Origin: an uncultured Erysipelotrichaceae bacterium
GTDB lineage: Bacteria > Bacillota_I > Bacilli_A > Erysipelotrichales > Coprobacillaceae
Assembly: GCA_910588075.1 (NCBI GenBank)
Contig: CAJUOS010000059.1
Location: forward strand, 1-12,108
Reading direction: 5' to 3'
DNA length: 12,108 nt
The notes under the pieces were generated by a model that saw only the letters and a program-made list of their open reading frames with translations, was not told where the DNA came from and made no database searches. The position numbers and the translations under genes are program-made. Below, in pieces: positions 5,846 through 12,108 of the stretch. Each line of letters begins with the position of its first letter. Positions within the stretch are counted from its first letter, which is position 1.

Positions 5846-7847
5846 ATAAGCTATGAGAAACGATATATTTTCTCATTTTGACAAGCAATGGTCTTGCCCC
5901 TAATGAAAAATCATATCCTTCTAAAATATCTATAATCATTTCTTTTGTTAAAGGAATTGGTGCATTTTTGACTAATATTTCTTCATAATCTTTTTGAGTT
6001 AATGTTTTGTAAGAAATAATTTCATTAATACGATTTAAAAATTCTTCACTAAAAAATTCTTTTAATGATTCTTTAGAGAATGTTTGTTTTTTAAATCCTA
6101 CACTAATATTATTTTGATGAACTACATTAGAAGTCATAATAATAATAGTATCTTTAAAAGTAATAAAATGTTGATGATTATCTTTAAGATATCCTTCATC
6201 AAAAACTTGTAAAAATAAATGCATGACTTGAGGATGTGCTTTTTCTATTTCATCTAATAGGAGGATACTGTTAGGATGAAGTATAATTTCATGTAATAAT
6301 GATGAATGATCGTCATATCCTACATATCCTGGTGATGAGCCTATAATTTTATTTACACTTGTAGGGTCACTATATTCTGACATATCTAACTTAATAAAAT
6401 TTCTATTCATCAATTTAGCAATTATTTTTGCTGTTTCTGTTTTCCCCACACCACTACTTCCTAATAGTAAATAAACTCCTTGTGGTTGTGTGGGATGAGG
6501 ATATGCCGTTAATGATTGAATAGAATGAACAATTGTATGAATGGCTTCCTCCTGTCCAAATATATGTTCATTTAAATGGGTTTTCAACTCTTGGTATGAA
6601 ACTTTCTTATGAATTGTCAATCCTGTTATTTCTTCTATAACTTTTTCAATATGCACTTTTTTCATACTTGATTCATTTAAGAAACTTGTTTTTACACAAG
6701 ATAAGTCTAAAACATCTATTGCCTTATCTGGGAAAACACGTTGTGGTAAATAATGTTCACATAAATCAATGATATAATCAATACATTCGCGCTTAATTTG
6801 AATTTGATGATAATCTTGATATTGTTTTTTTAATCCTAATAAAATTTCTTTGGTTTCTTCTTTCGTATTTTCATTTAATTTAATAATTGCAAAACGTCTA
6901 TTCATTGCTTGATCTTTCTCAAAATATTTATAATACTCATCAATAGTTGTTGCTCCAATAATTGTTAAATCTCTTCTAGCTAAATATGGCTTTAAAATAT
7001 TGGAAGCATCAATAGCACCTTCTGCTCCTCCTGCACCTATTAAATTATGAATTTCATCTATAAATAATATTGCATCTTTAGCTTGAATAACCTTTTGTAT
7101 AATTTTTTTGAATTTTTCTTCAAATTCTCCTCGATATTTAGTTCCTGCTACTATACTTGATAAACTTAATTCAAAAATTGTTTTATTTCTCAATATACGA
7201 GGAACATCTTGTTGATTGATTTTTAAGGCTAATTTTTCAACTAAAGCAGTTTTTCCAACACCTGCCTTACCAATTAATAAAGCGTTATTCTTTTCTTTTT
7301 TACATAATGTTTGTAATAATTGTTGAAGTTCTCTATCTCGCCCAATCATTACTCGCTCTTGTTTTTTTACTAACTCATTCATATTTGTTAATTCATGAAT
7401 AAGATTCAATTCTTGAATAAGTGATTTTTCTTCACTTAATTCTTTTTTTACTTCATCAAATGGAACATGATATTTATTTAATAATTCAACAGCTACACTT
7501 TCTTTTTGTAAAAGTAAAGCAATACAAACAGTATTTAAAGAAACTTTACTATCTTTTCTTGCTTCACTCATAGTCATTGCATCGTCTAATATTTTCTTAA
7601 CGACTTCACTATATTCCATATAAAAAGGTTGAATATCTTTTTCACCAAACAACCTCACGATATCTTTATAGATGATTTCATCATCAACTCTATAATTTTT
7701 TAATATCTTTGAAAAAGAACAATCCTTTATTTTCAAAAAAGATAATAATAAATGTTCACTTCCAACACTACTATGCCCTAAATCAAAGGCAATACTTTCA
7801 GCAATGACGATAGCTTTTTGTGCTTTTTCATGAAATTGTGTAAGCAT
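5844..7847 (-). CDS. ClpC-like double AAA+ unfoldase lacking the middle domain
   Basis: ATP-dependent protein unfoldase of the Clp/Hsp100 class that probably feeds ClpP. Residues count from the chosen Met (667 aa). A two-repeat Clp N-domain covers about 4-140. D1 has Walker A GKAGVGKT (193-200) and Walker B ILFIDE (260-265). D2 has Walker A GSSGVGKT (463-470), Walker B LLLDE (529-533), sensor-1 TSN (572-574), arginine finger R606 in FLNRI and sensor-2 GARP (650-653). VGF (583-585) matches the ClpP-docking loop of ClpC. ClpC is usually about 810 residues with a coiled-coil middle domain before D2; here PDKAIDVLDLS runs almost directly into VIEEITGLTI, so that domain is missing, and the D2 C-terminal subdomain also looks shortened. 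ATG 7847 has GAGGTG upstream; the longer frame from 7880 has no ribosome site. No CtsR-like heptad repeat is seen upstream. Confidence 0.88.
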   Translation of the reverse strand: MLTQFHEKAQKAIVIAESIAFDLGHSSVGSEHLLLSFLKIKDCSFSKILKNYRVDDEIIYKDIVRLFGEKDIQPFYMEYSEVVKKILDDAMTMSEARKDSKVSLNTVCIALLLQKESVAVELLNKYHVPFDEVKKELSEEKSLIQELNLIHELTNMNELVKKQERVMIGRDRELQQLLQTLCKKEKNNALLIGKAGVGKTALVEKLALKINQQDVPRILRNKTIFELSLSSIVAGTKYRGEFEEKFKKIIQKVIQAKDAILFIDEIHNLIGAGGAEGAIDASNILKPYLARRDLTIIGATTIDEYYKYFEKDQAMNRRFAIIKLNENTKEETKEILLGLKKQYQDYHQIQIKRECIDYIIDLCEHYLPQRVFPDKAIDVLDLSCVKTSFLNESSMKKVHIEKVIEEITGLTIHKKVSYQELKTHLNEHIFGQEEAIHTIVHSIQSLTAYPHPTQPQGVYLLLGSSGVGKTETAKIIAKLMNRNFIKLDMSEYSDPTSVNKIIGSSPGYVGYDDHSSLLHEIILHPNSILLLDEIEKAHPQVMHLFLQVFDEGYLKDNHQHFITFKDTIIIMTSNVVHQNNISVGFKKQTFSKESLKEFFSEEFLNRINEIISYKTLTQKDYEEILVKNAPIPLTKEMIIDILEGYDFSLGARPLLVKMRKYIVSHSL

Positions 7848-7851
7848 AATA

Positions 7852-7858
7852 CACCTCT
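7852..7858 (-). promoter_or_regulatory. Ribosome site fixing the clp start
   Basis: AGAGGTG on the minus strand precedes ATG 7847 by 4 bases (6 bases from GAGG). It lies inside the longer frame from 7880, which would add 11 residues (MTYDRKEKRCI) absent from Clp N-domains. Confidence 0.7.
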
Positions 7859-7917
7859 TTTCCTTTCTATCATATGTCATCTGTTTTAAATTATTAACCT
7901 TTTTTTAATCTTTAATC

Positions 7918-7923
7918 ATTATA
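7918..7923 (-). promoter_or_regulatory. Possible -10 element of the clp gene
   Basis: TATAAT on the minus strand, about 70 bases before the clp start and past the sortase terminator. The 17-base spacing points to AATGAA, a poor -35. The surrounding 7859-8012 is very AT-rich and contains neither a CtsR nor a CIRCE operator that I can recognise. Confidence 0.4.
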
Positions 7924-8012
7924 TATAAAATTTCAAAAAATTCATTTTTTTATAAATTTAAAAACGACTCATACCAACAAATTTATTTAACAAATACATA
8001 AATATTTCTATT

Positions 8013-8038
8013 AAAAAAAGACTAGCTATTCGCTAATC
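8013..8038 (-). terminator. Terminator overlapping the sortase stop codon
   Basis: On the minus strand GATTAGC pairs with GCTAGTC (one A-C mismatch) around GAATA and is followed by seven T. The TAG stop of the sortase gene (8026-8028) lies in the loop and 3' arm. Confidence 0.75.
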
Positions 8039-8775
8039 TTTACATTTTTATCAAGTCTTGCAAAAACAACATAACGACTATCTGAATCACGTCCATAACA
8101 TGTACTTAATAATATTAATGGATTCTGTTCATCACTTACATCACTTTTTTGTCTAGCCTTTGACTGTGCCTTTTCAATATATTTTTTATAATCAATATCT
8201 CGTCGATAAAAATCACTACTTGCATCAATAACTCTAGCACTAAACACTTTATATACATTTATTGAACCATCAGGTAAATAAATGTAAACAAGATTATGTC
8301 CATCATAAAATTCTTTTTCTACATAATATCTTAAATTATGGAAACGAGAACCATTTCTCATATTATGTCCATAAATAATAGTATTATCATCTTTAAAATC
8401 TTTTGAATTAATCTCATCAATAAAGACTTGTCCAGCTGTTTTGCTCTTTTTATCTATATCACTATATAAATATGTATCATTTGTTTTTCCTTTTAAAATA
8501 GGCTCATCAATAGTTGTATCAGGAATATACAACCAGCCAATAACATCACTATTTCTTTCTTTTAATTTTTTAAAATCAACAACTCTTTTTAAAGGGTCTT
8601 CTTCTTTTGCATTTTTATCTGCATCACTAGAACTCATAACATACTCATCAATTAATTCTTCAGAATCTTTTTCTATTTTATAATAATTATAAAATATTGA
8701 ACCTAACTGAAATGCTGAATAGGCAAATACACATATACATATAACCAATAATAATTTTCTTAATTTTTCTTTCAT
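8026..8775 (-). CDS. Class B sortase
   Basis: Cysteine transpeptidase that cleaves a sorting signal on secreted proteins and joins them to peptidoglycan or pilin. The 249 residues have one N-terminal membrane anchor (about 7-28), then a class B catalytic domain: the entry NSDVIGWLYIPDTTIDEPIL (75-94), TIIYGHNMRNGSRFHNL (132-148) with catalytic H137, LLSTC with nucleophile C226, and R234 in SRYVVFARL. The VIGWLYIPDT and YGHNMRNGS signatures are class B rather than A or D. No sorting-signal protein is encoded in the window, so its substrate lies elsewhere; clostridial class B sortases often use (S/N)PxTG-like signals rather than iron-uptake proteins. The ATG overlaps the ychF stop by one base (TAATG), and the gene ends in its own terminator. 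Confidence 0.93.
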   Translation of the reverse strand: MKEKLRKLLLVICICVFAYSAFQLGSIFYNYYKIEKDSEELIDEYVMSSSDADKNAKEEDPLKRVVDFKKLKERNSDVIGWLYIPDTTIDEPILKGKTNDTYLYSDIDKKSKTAGQVFIDEINSKDFKDDNTIIYGHNMRNGSRFHNLRYYVEKEFYDGHNLVYIYLPDGSINVYKVFSARVIDASSDFYRRDIDYKKYIEKAQSKARQKSDVSDEQNPLILLSTCYGRDSDSRYVVFARLDKNVKISE

Positions 8776-9875
8776 TAGACATTAAACTTAAAGAACATGA
8801 TGTCTCCATCTTGCCCTATATATTGTTTTCCTTCCTGACGAATTTTACCAGCATCTCTTAAGGCGTGTTCACTACCAAATGTTATCAAATCTTCATAACT
8901 ATATGTTTCTGCCCTTATAAAACCTCTTTGAAAATCAGTATGTATAATTCCAGCCATTTCAGGAGCAAGCATACCATTCTTGAAAGTCCATGCACGTACT
9001 TCATCTGCTCCAACAGTAAAAAATGTATTTAAACCTAATAAGGCATAAGCTTCTTTAATAAGCTTATCTAAACCACTTTCTTCAATTCCTAAATCTTGTA
9101 AGAACATTTCTTTATCTTCTTTATCTAATCCAACTAATTCACTTTCAATTTTTGCACATATAGGTACAACATCACAACCTTCTTGAGTTGCATATTCTTT
9201 TAATTGAATATAAAAAGGATTTTCATTAGGATTTTCTAAATCTTCTTCACCTAAATTTGCTACATATATTAATGGTTTCATTGTTAATAATGTATACTGT
9301 CTTACAATTTCTAAATCTTCTTTAGAATAGTCTTGACTTCTTGCAGGTTTTCCTGCTTCTAAAATATCTCTTAATGGTTCTAAAACAGCCATTTCTGCTT
9401 TGGCTTCTTTATCCCCAGATTTAGCTTTCTTTTCAATCTTTCCTATTCTTTTTTCCACAGTTTCTAAATCTGCAAAAATTAATTCTAAATTTATTGTTTC
9501 AACATCTCTAATAGGATCAACATCTCCATCAACATGTGTTATATCCTTATCTCTAAAACAACGAACAACTTCACAAATAGCATCAGTTTCTCTAATGTTA
9601 GCTAAAAATTTATTCCCTAATCCTTCTCCTCTACTTGCTCCTTTTACTAATCCAGCAATATCAGTAAACTCAAATGTTGTTGCTATTGTTTTTTTAGGAT
9701 TAAAAATCTTTGTTAGTTTATCTAAACGATAATCAGGAACTTCTACAACCCCAACATTAGGATCAATTGTTGCAAATGGATAATTTGCAGCTTCTACTTG
9801 TGCATTTGTAATTGCATTAAATAGTGTTGATTTCCCAACATTAGGCAGTCCTACAATACCTGCTGTTAAAGCCAT
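8775..9875 (-). CDS. ychF: YchF/OLA1-type redox-regulated ATPase
   Basis: Ribosome-associated P-loop NTPase of the Obg-related YchF family, which prefers ATP to GTP and is linked to translation and stress. The 366-residue length is standard. Seen: G1 GLPNVGKST (9-17), the switch region ANYPFATIDPNVGVV (30-44), G3 DIAGLVKGASRGEGLGNKFL (72-91), NLGEED (about 207-212) in place of the usual NKxD, consistent with ATP preference, and a C-terminal TGS domain with the family ending ADEVRAWTF, GIIHTDFQRGFIRAE and GKIRQEGK. GAGGAGTG lies before the ATG. The gene is first in a two-gene unit with the sortase, and diverges from the PAP2 gene. Confidence 0.97.
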   Translation of the reverse strand: MALTAGIVGLPNVGKSTLFNAITNAQVEAANYPFATIDPNVGVVEVPDYRLDKLTKIFNPKKTIATTFEFTDIAGLVKGASRGEGLGNKFLANIRETDAICEVVRCFRDKDITHVDGDVDPIRDVETINLELIFADLETVEKRIGKIEKKAKSGDKEAKAEMAVLEPLRDILEAGKPARSQDYSKEDLEIVRQYTLLTMKPLIYVANLGEEDLENPNENPFYIQLKEYATQEGCDVVPICAKIESELVGLDKEDKEMFLQDLGIEESGLDKLIKEAYALLGLNTFFTVGADEVRAWTFKNGMLAPEMAGIIHTDFQRGFIRAETYSYEDLITFGSEHALRDAGKIRQEGKQYIGQDGDIMFFKFNV

Positions 9876-9946
9876 TTTTTATCACTCCTCATCTTTAATT
9901 ATTTTATCTAAAAACATAATAAAATGCAAATAATTTCTCTTTTCCT

Positions 9947-9952
9947 ATTATA
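9947..9952 (-). promoter_or_regulatory. Possible -10 element of ychF
   Basis: TATAAT on the minus strand about 72 bases before the ychF ATG. No good -35 lies at 17 bases (a TTGACT nearby is only 2 bases away), so the assignment is tentative. The 173-base gap to PAP2 holds otherwise only the PAP2 promoter. Confidence 0.35.
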
Positions 9953-9999
9953 AAAGTCAAAATCCTTTTTTATTCATGAAATAACAATATATAATTTAT

Positions 10000-10028
10000 T
10001 TTACCCAAGTTATTAAATTTGCTATAAT
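10000..10028 (+). promoter_or_regulatory. Promoter of the PAP2 phosphatase gene
   Basis: TTTACC (10000-10005) and a perfect TATAAT (10023-10028) are 17 bases apart. The predicted start of transcription (about 10035) lies after the ATG at 10031, which argues that translation begins at 10049. Confidence 0.65.
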
Positions 10029-10035
10029 GTATGCG

Positions 10036-10040
10036 AAAGG
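10036..10040 (+). promoter_or_regulatory. Ribosome site fixing the PAP2 start
   Basis: AAAGG precedes ATG 10049 by 8 bases. The upstream in-frame ATG at 10031 would place this site inside the gene and sits essentially at the promoter. Confidence 0.7.
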
Positions 10041-10048
10041 ATGAAATT

Positions 10049-10522
10049 ATGGAAAGACTCTATCAATTAATATTAAATTATATTCATCAACATTCTCTTT
10101 TGGAAAGAAATATTATTTTTTTATGTCATTATCTTCCATATATTACATTTGGTTTGTATCCTTGTCTTTTGATCTATTTATTTTTTATAAAAAGTGATTT
10201 GTTATTGATAACAATAATAAAACCTTTAAGTGCTTTTTTATTTGTAACTCTTTTTAGAAAAATAATAAATAGAAAAAGACCTTATGAAACTATGCAAATA
10301 AATCCTTTATTTAAACACAAATCAGGCGAATCCTTTCCAAGTAGACATACAGTAAGTGCTTTTATCATCGCTTTAGTATGCTTTTATGTAAATATATATT
10401 TAGGTATATTTGCTCTCTTTATAGCAATAATGATTAGTATCAGTCGCATTTTAGCTGGCGTTCATTACATAAGTGATGTTATCGCTTCTATTGTTATTGC
10501 AGTTATTATTTATTTGATTTAA
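10049..10522 (+). CDS. PAP2-family membrane lipid phosphatase
   Basis: Type 2 phosphatidic acid phosphatase superfamily member; in Firmicutes small ones often dephosphorylate undecaprenyl pyrophosphate (BcrC type) or phosphatidylglycerophosphate. Counted from the chosen Met the protein has 157 residues and about five membrane helices. Catalytic motifs: C1 reads R70-x6-R77-P78 where the usual first residue is Lys, C2 is SFPSRHT with H100, and C3 is SR-x5-H-x3-D with R133, H139 and D143. All histidines needed for phosphotransfer are present, so the protein should be active; the K-to-R change at C1 is conservative. Substrate cannot be decided from sequence. It is a single-gene unit with its own promoter, separated by 90 bases from the MarR gene. 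An AT-only inverted repeat follows the stop. Confidence 0.87.
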   Translation: MERLYQLILNYIHQHSLLERNIIFLCHYLPYITFGLYPCLLIYLFFIKSDLLLITIIKPLSAFLFVTLFRKIINRKRPYETMQINPLFKHKSGESFPSRHTVSAFIIALVCFYVNIYLGIFALFIAIMISISRILAGVHYISDVIASIVIAVIIYLI

Positions 10523-10538
10523 TTAAAAAATTTTAATT
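10521..10538 (+). repeat. Upstream AT palindrome at the MarR promoter
   Basis: AATTAAAA and TTTTAATT are inverted arms with AA in the centre, starting within the PAP2 stop codon and ending 6 bases before the -35 of the MarR promoter. Its 14-base core TTAAAAAATTTTAA differs at one centre base from the core of the palindrome at 10573-10594. It could be an operator or, less likely given the all-AT stem, a weak PAP2 terminator. Confidence 0.5.
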
Positions 10539-10544
10539 ATTTTA

Positions 10545-10572
10545 TTGACAAATCTTTATTTACTATTATACT
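10545..10572 (+). promoter_or_regulatory. Strong promoter of the MarR-DegV operon
   Basis: A perfect TTGACA (10545-10550) and TATACT (10567-10572) are 16 bases apart; a second TATACT at 10572-10577 is a less well spaced alternative. Predicted start of transcription is near 10579, inside the palindrome that follows. Confidence 0.8.
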
Positions 10573-10594
10573 ATACTTAAAATATTTTAAGTAT
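10573..10594 (+). promoter_or_regulatory. Perfect 22-bp palindrome, probable MarR operator
   Basis: The half-site ATACTTAAAAT is followed directly by its exact reverse complement. The palindrome abuts the -10 element and covers the predicted transcription start, the classic position for autorepression by a MarR dimer. It ends 5 bases before the ribosome site AAGGAGGTG (10600-10608). Confidence 0.7.
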
Positions 10595-10612
10595 CGTCAA
10601 AGGAGGTGCAGT

Positions 10613-11038
10613 ATGTTATCAAAAGAATTTCAAGATGTTTATAACATATTTAAAATGAATTTTTATGCATCAATGTGTGCTAATTCTAAAGAATTAACAA
10701 TGCAAGAGGCATTCAGTTTAGATATTATTTATATGTTAGGTCATCCTACTATTTTAGAGTATGCTAATTATATGGGGATTTCACAACCCAATGCAACATA
10801 TAAAATTAATCAAATGATTGAAAAAGGATATCTTATAAAAGAGGTTTCAAAAGAAGATAAACGTTCTTATCATTTAGAAGTAACAAATAAATTTTTAGCA
10901 TGTTATCGTGATAATGATCGTTACATTCAAAAAATCCTTGGTGATATTGAAAATATTTTTAATAAAGATGAGGTTGAACTACTTGAAAAAATGTTAAGAA
11001 CTGTTCAGCATCATATGATAACACAAGGAGAGATATAA
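10613..11038 (+). CDS. MarR-family transcriptional regulator, possibly FabT-like
   Basis: Winged-helix DNA-binding regulator acting as a dimer. In 141 residues: N-terminal dimerisation helices (about 1-35), a helix-turn-helix with GHPTILEYANYMGISQPNATYKINQMIEKGYL (about 43-74, recognition helix around SQPNATYKINQMIEKG), a wing with VSKEDKRSYHLEVT (78-91) carrying the D-x-R pattern of MarR wings, and C-terminal helices. The SQPNATYKIN recognition helix resembles FabT, the MarR-type repressor of fatty-acid synthesis in lactic acid bacteria, but I cannot align it here. It is followed after one base by degV, whose product binds fatty acids, which supports a lipid signal. A perfect palindrome at its own promoter suggests autorepression. 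The start has AAGGAGGTG, among the best sites in the window. Confidence 0.88.
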   Translation: MLSKEFQDVYNIFKMNFYASMCANSKELTMQEAFSLDIIYMLGHPTILEYANYMGISQPNATYKINQMIEKGYLIKEVSKEDKRSYHLEVTNKFLACYRDNDRYIQKILGDIENIFNKDEVELLEKMLRTVQHHMITQGEI

Positions 11039-11039
11039 A

Positions 11040-11879
11040 ATGATTAAAATTATAACTGACTCTACATCTGATATAGATATAGAATATGCTAAAACCTTAA
11101 AGATTGAAATTGTTCCATTAAAAGTTATTATTGATGGTAAAGATTATAAGGATAGAATTGATTTACAACCATCAAACTTTTATGAATTATTAGAGAAAAG
11201 TTCTGTTCTTCCTACAACATCTCAACCATCTCCTCAAGATTTCTTGGATTTATATGAGGATGCTAAAAATCAAGGAGATAGCATCATTGTTATAACATTA
11301 TCTAGTCAAGTCAGTGGTACTTATCAAAGTGCTTGTATTGCTAAAGATTTAGCTGACTACAATAATATTTATGTTATTGATAGCTTTAATGCAACTCAAG
11401 GATTAAGACTTATTGTTGAAAAAGCAGTGAAATTAAGAAACGAAGGAAAAAGTGTTCAAGAAATTGTTAATATCATTGAAGAATATAAACATCGTGTTCA
11501 CATTTTAGCTGTTGTTGATACTTTAGAATATTTTTATAAAGGTGGAAGATTATCTAAAACAAGTGCAACTATGGGAACTTTATTAAAATTCAAACCCATT
11601 GTTGGATTAGAAGATGGTAAACTTGTATTAATTTCAAAAGCACGTGGAACACAAAAAGCAATTTCAAAAATTATTGATATTATTCATGAAATAGGTGATA
11701 TTGATTTAAATGAACCAATTTGCATTGGATATACTGGTAATGATGATGGCTTAGATAAATTTGAAGATATTTTAAAAAATGAATTCCATTTTAGTAATCC
11801 ATCACATGGATTTGTTGGTCCTGTTATTGGTACACATGCTGGTCCTGGTGCAAGACTTATTGCCTATATTAGTCAATAG
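11040..11879 (+). CDS. DegV/FakB-like fatty-acid-binding protein
   Basis: DegV-family protein that holds a fatty acid; in many Firmicutes such proteins (FakB) present exogenous fatty acid to the kinase FakA for phosphorylation. The 279-residue length is normal. Seen: N-terminal ITDSTSDI (5-12), PTTSQPSPQDF (58-68) with the Thr/Ser that contact the carboxylate, TLSSQVSGTYQSA (86-98), the DSFNATQG segment (114-121), YKGGRLSK (166-173) with the conserved Arg, and GPVIGTHAGPGA (260-271) with H266. All ligand-site motifs are intact. fakA is not in the window, so a kinase role depends on a gene elsewhere. It is in an operon with the MarR regulator (stop and start one base apart, AAGGAG upstream), followed by a terminator. 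Confidence 0.92.
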   Translation: MIKIITDSTSDIDIEYAKTLKIEIVPLKVIIDGKDYKDRIDLQPSNFYELLEKSSVLPTTSQPSPQDFLDLYEDAKNQGDSIIVITLSSQVSGTYQSACIAKDLADYNNIYVIDSFNATQGLRLIVEKAVKLRNEGKSVQEIVNIIEEYKHRVHILAVVDTLEYFYKGGRLSKTSATMGTLLKFKPIVGLEDGKLVLISKARGTQKAISKIIDIIHEIGDIDLNEPICIGYTGNDDGLDKFEDILKNEFHFSNPSHGFVGPVIGTHAGPGARLIAYISQ

Positions 11880-11895
11880 TTATATAAAATAAATG

Positions 11896-11934
11896 AAACC
11901 CCAAAAGTTGAATTTATCAACTAAAGGGTTTTTT
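11896..11934 (+). terminator. Terminator of the MarR-DegV operon
   Basis: AAACCC pairs with GGGTTT, and inside it AGTTGA with TCAACT around ATTTA; a small A-rich internal loop separates the two stems. TTTTTT follows. On the minus strand the stem ends in only three T, so it may end the opposing partial gene weakly. Confidence 0.85.
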
Positions 11935-11949
11935 CAATTTCTATATAAC

Positions 11950-12108
11950 CTAGATATAAAGATGTATTTCTTCCTCTGTAATTCCAGTAGAAATACATAT
12001 ATCCTCATATGTAAATCTTCCTGAATCAAGCATTCTTCTTATAGTATTTCCTTTATTTATCTCTATACCTTTTTGTTGCCCTATTATTATTCCTTCTTTT
12101 TTGCCTTG
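11950..12108 (-). CDS. C-terminal fragment of an Rpn/PD-(D/E)XK transposase-like protein
   Basis: A minus-strand frame enters from the right edge and encodes 52 residues before TAG, so the N-terminus and catalytic domain are outside the window. The tail has a repetitive KG/EG/QQKG segment rich in Gly, Lys and Glu, then NTIRRMLDSGRFTYEDI and STGITEEEIHLYI. This matches the usual ending of Rpn (recombination-promoting nuclease)/PDDEXK transposase-like proteins, in which a G-K-E-rich linker leads to an ML-x-x-G-x-x-x-E-DI-x-x-x-TG-x-x-x-EEI helical pair. These proteins are found in many copies in gut Firmicutes. The nuclease core cannot be verified from this fragment. Confidence 0.65.
   Translation of the reverse strand, partial: QGKKEGIIIGQQKGIEINKGNTIRRMLDSGRFTYEDICISTGITEEEIHLYI

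Noticed and set aside
7881..8012. AT-rich stretch before clp considered as an attachment site or origin element
   Set aside because: No direct repeats, DnaA-box cluster or integrase gene; it is an ordinary AT-rich promoter region.
8441..8683. Plus-strand open frame of 80 codons inside the sortase gene
   Set aside because: Antisense to the sortase; serine/phenylalanine-rich as expected for the reverse of Lys/Asp/Glu codons.
9400..9732. Plus-strand open frame of 110 codons inside ychF
   Set aside because: Antisense to a highly conserved gene, low-complexity translation, no ribosome site.

Overview
The window looks like chromosomal DNA of a low-GC Gram-positive bacterium (Bacillota). The base composition is strongly AT-rich by eye. 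Most genes have strong AGGAGG-type ribosome sites, and the window carries a class B sortase, a BceA-like ABC ATPase, a ClpC-like unfoldase, DegV and an rpsF-ssb-rpsR operon. The style fits Erysipelotrichia/Coprobacillus-like gut Firmicutes, but that placement is an inference from gene flavour, not a computed one. No rRNA, tRNA, CRISPR array, intact insertion sequence or prophage gene was seen. No stretch longer than 300 bases lacks a gene.

Layout from left to right. Positions 1-1200 hold the minus-strand ribosomal/replication operon rpsF-ssb-rpsR, with a good promoter, a two-hairpin leader and terminators at the window edge. Positions 1340-1933 (plus) encode a membrane-anchored zinc amidase. 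It abuts, tail to tail with no spacer, a minus-strand operon (5765 to 1934) encoding an ABC ATPase, an FtsX/BceB-like permease without a large extracellular domain, IspD, and an anchored GH10-like (DUF187) glycosidase. Positions 5844-7847 (minus) encode a ClpC-like double-AAA+ unfoldase lacking the middle domain. Positions 8026-9875 (minus) hold ychF translationally coupled to a class B sortase. Positions 10049-10522 (plus) encode a PAP2 lipid phosphatase. Positions 10613-11879 (plus) hold a MarR regulator and a DegV/FakB-like fatty-acid-binding protein, behind a strong promoter flanked by two near-identical palindromes. The window ends in the C-terminal tail of a minus-strand Rpn/PD-(D/E)XK-type protein.

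How the genes fit together. Many products act on the cell envelope or its lipid carrier: the amidase, the glycosidase, IspD (isoprenoid and so undecaprenyl precursor), a PAP2 phosphatase (possibly undecaprenyl-pyrophosphate), the sortase and the ABC exporter-like pair. The MarR-DegV pair most plausibly senses or handles fatty acids. The most interesting items are the twin palindromes around the MarR promoter, the M-domain-less Clp ATPase and the loop-less BceAB-like transporter inside an ispD operon. I see no clear case for an entirely new multi-gene system; most genes belong to known families.

Three genes (glycosidase, Clp, PAP2) have longest open frames that start upstream of the likely true start. 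Ribosome-site placement, and for PAP2 the promoter, supports the shorter starts given here.
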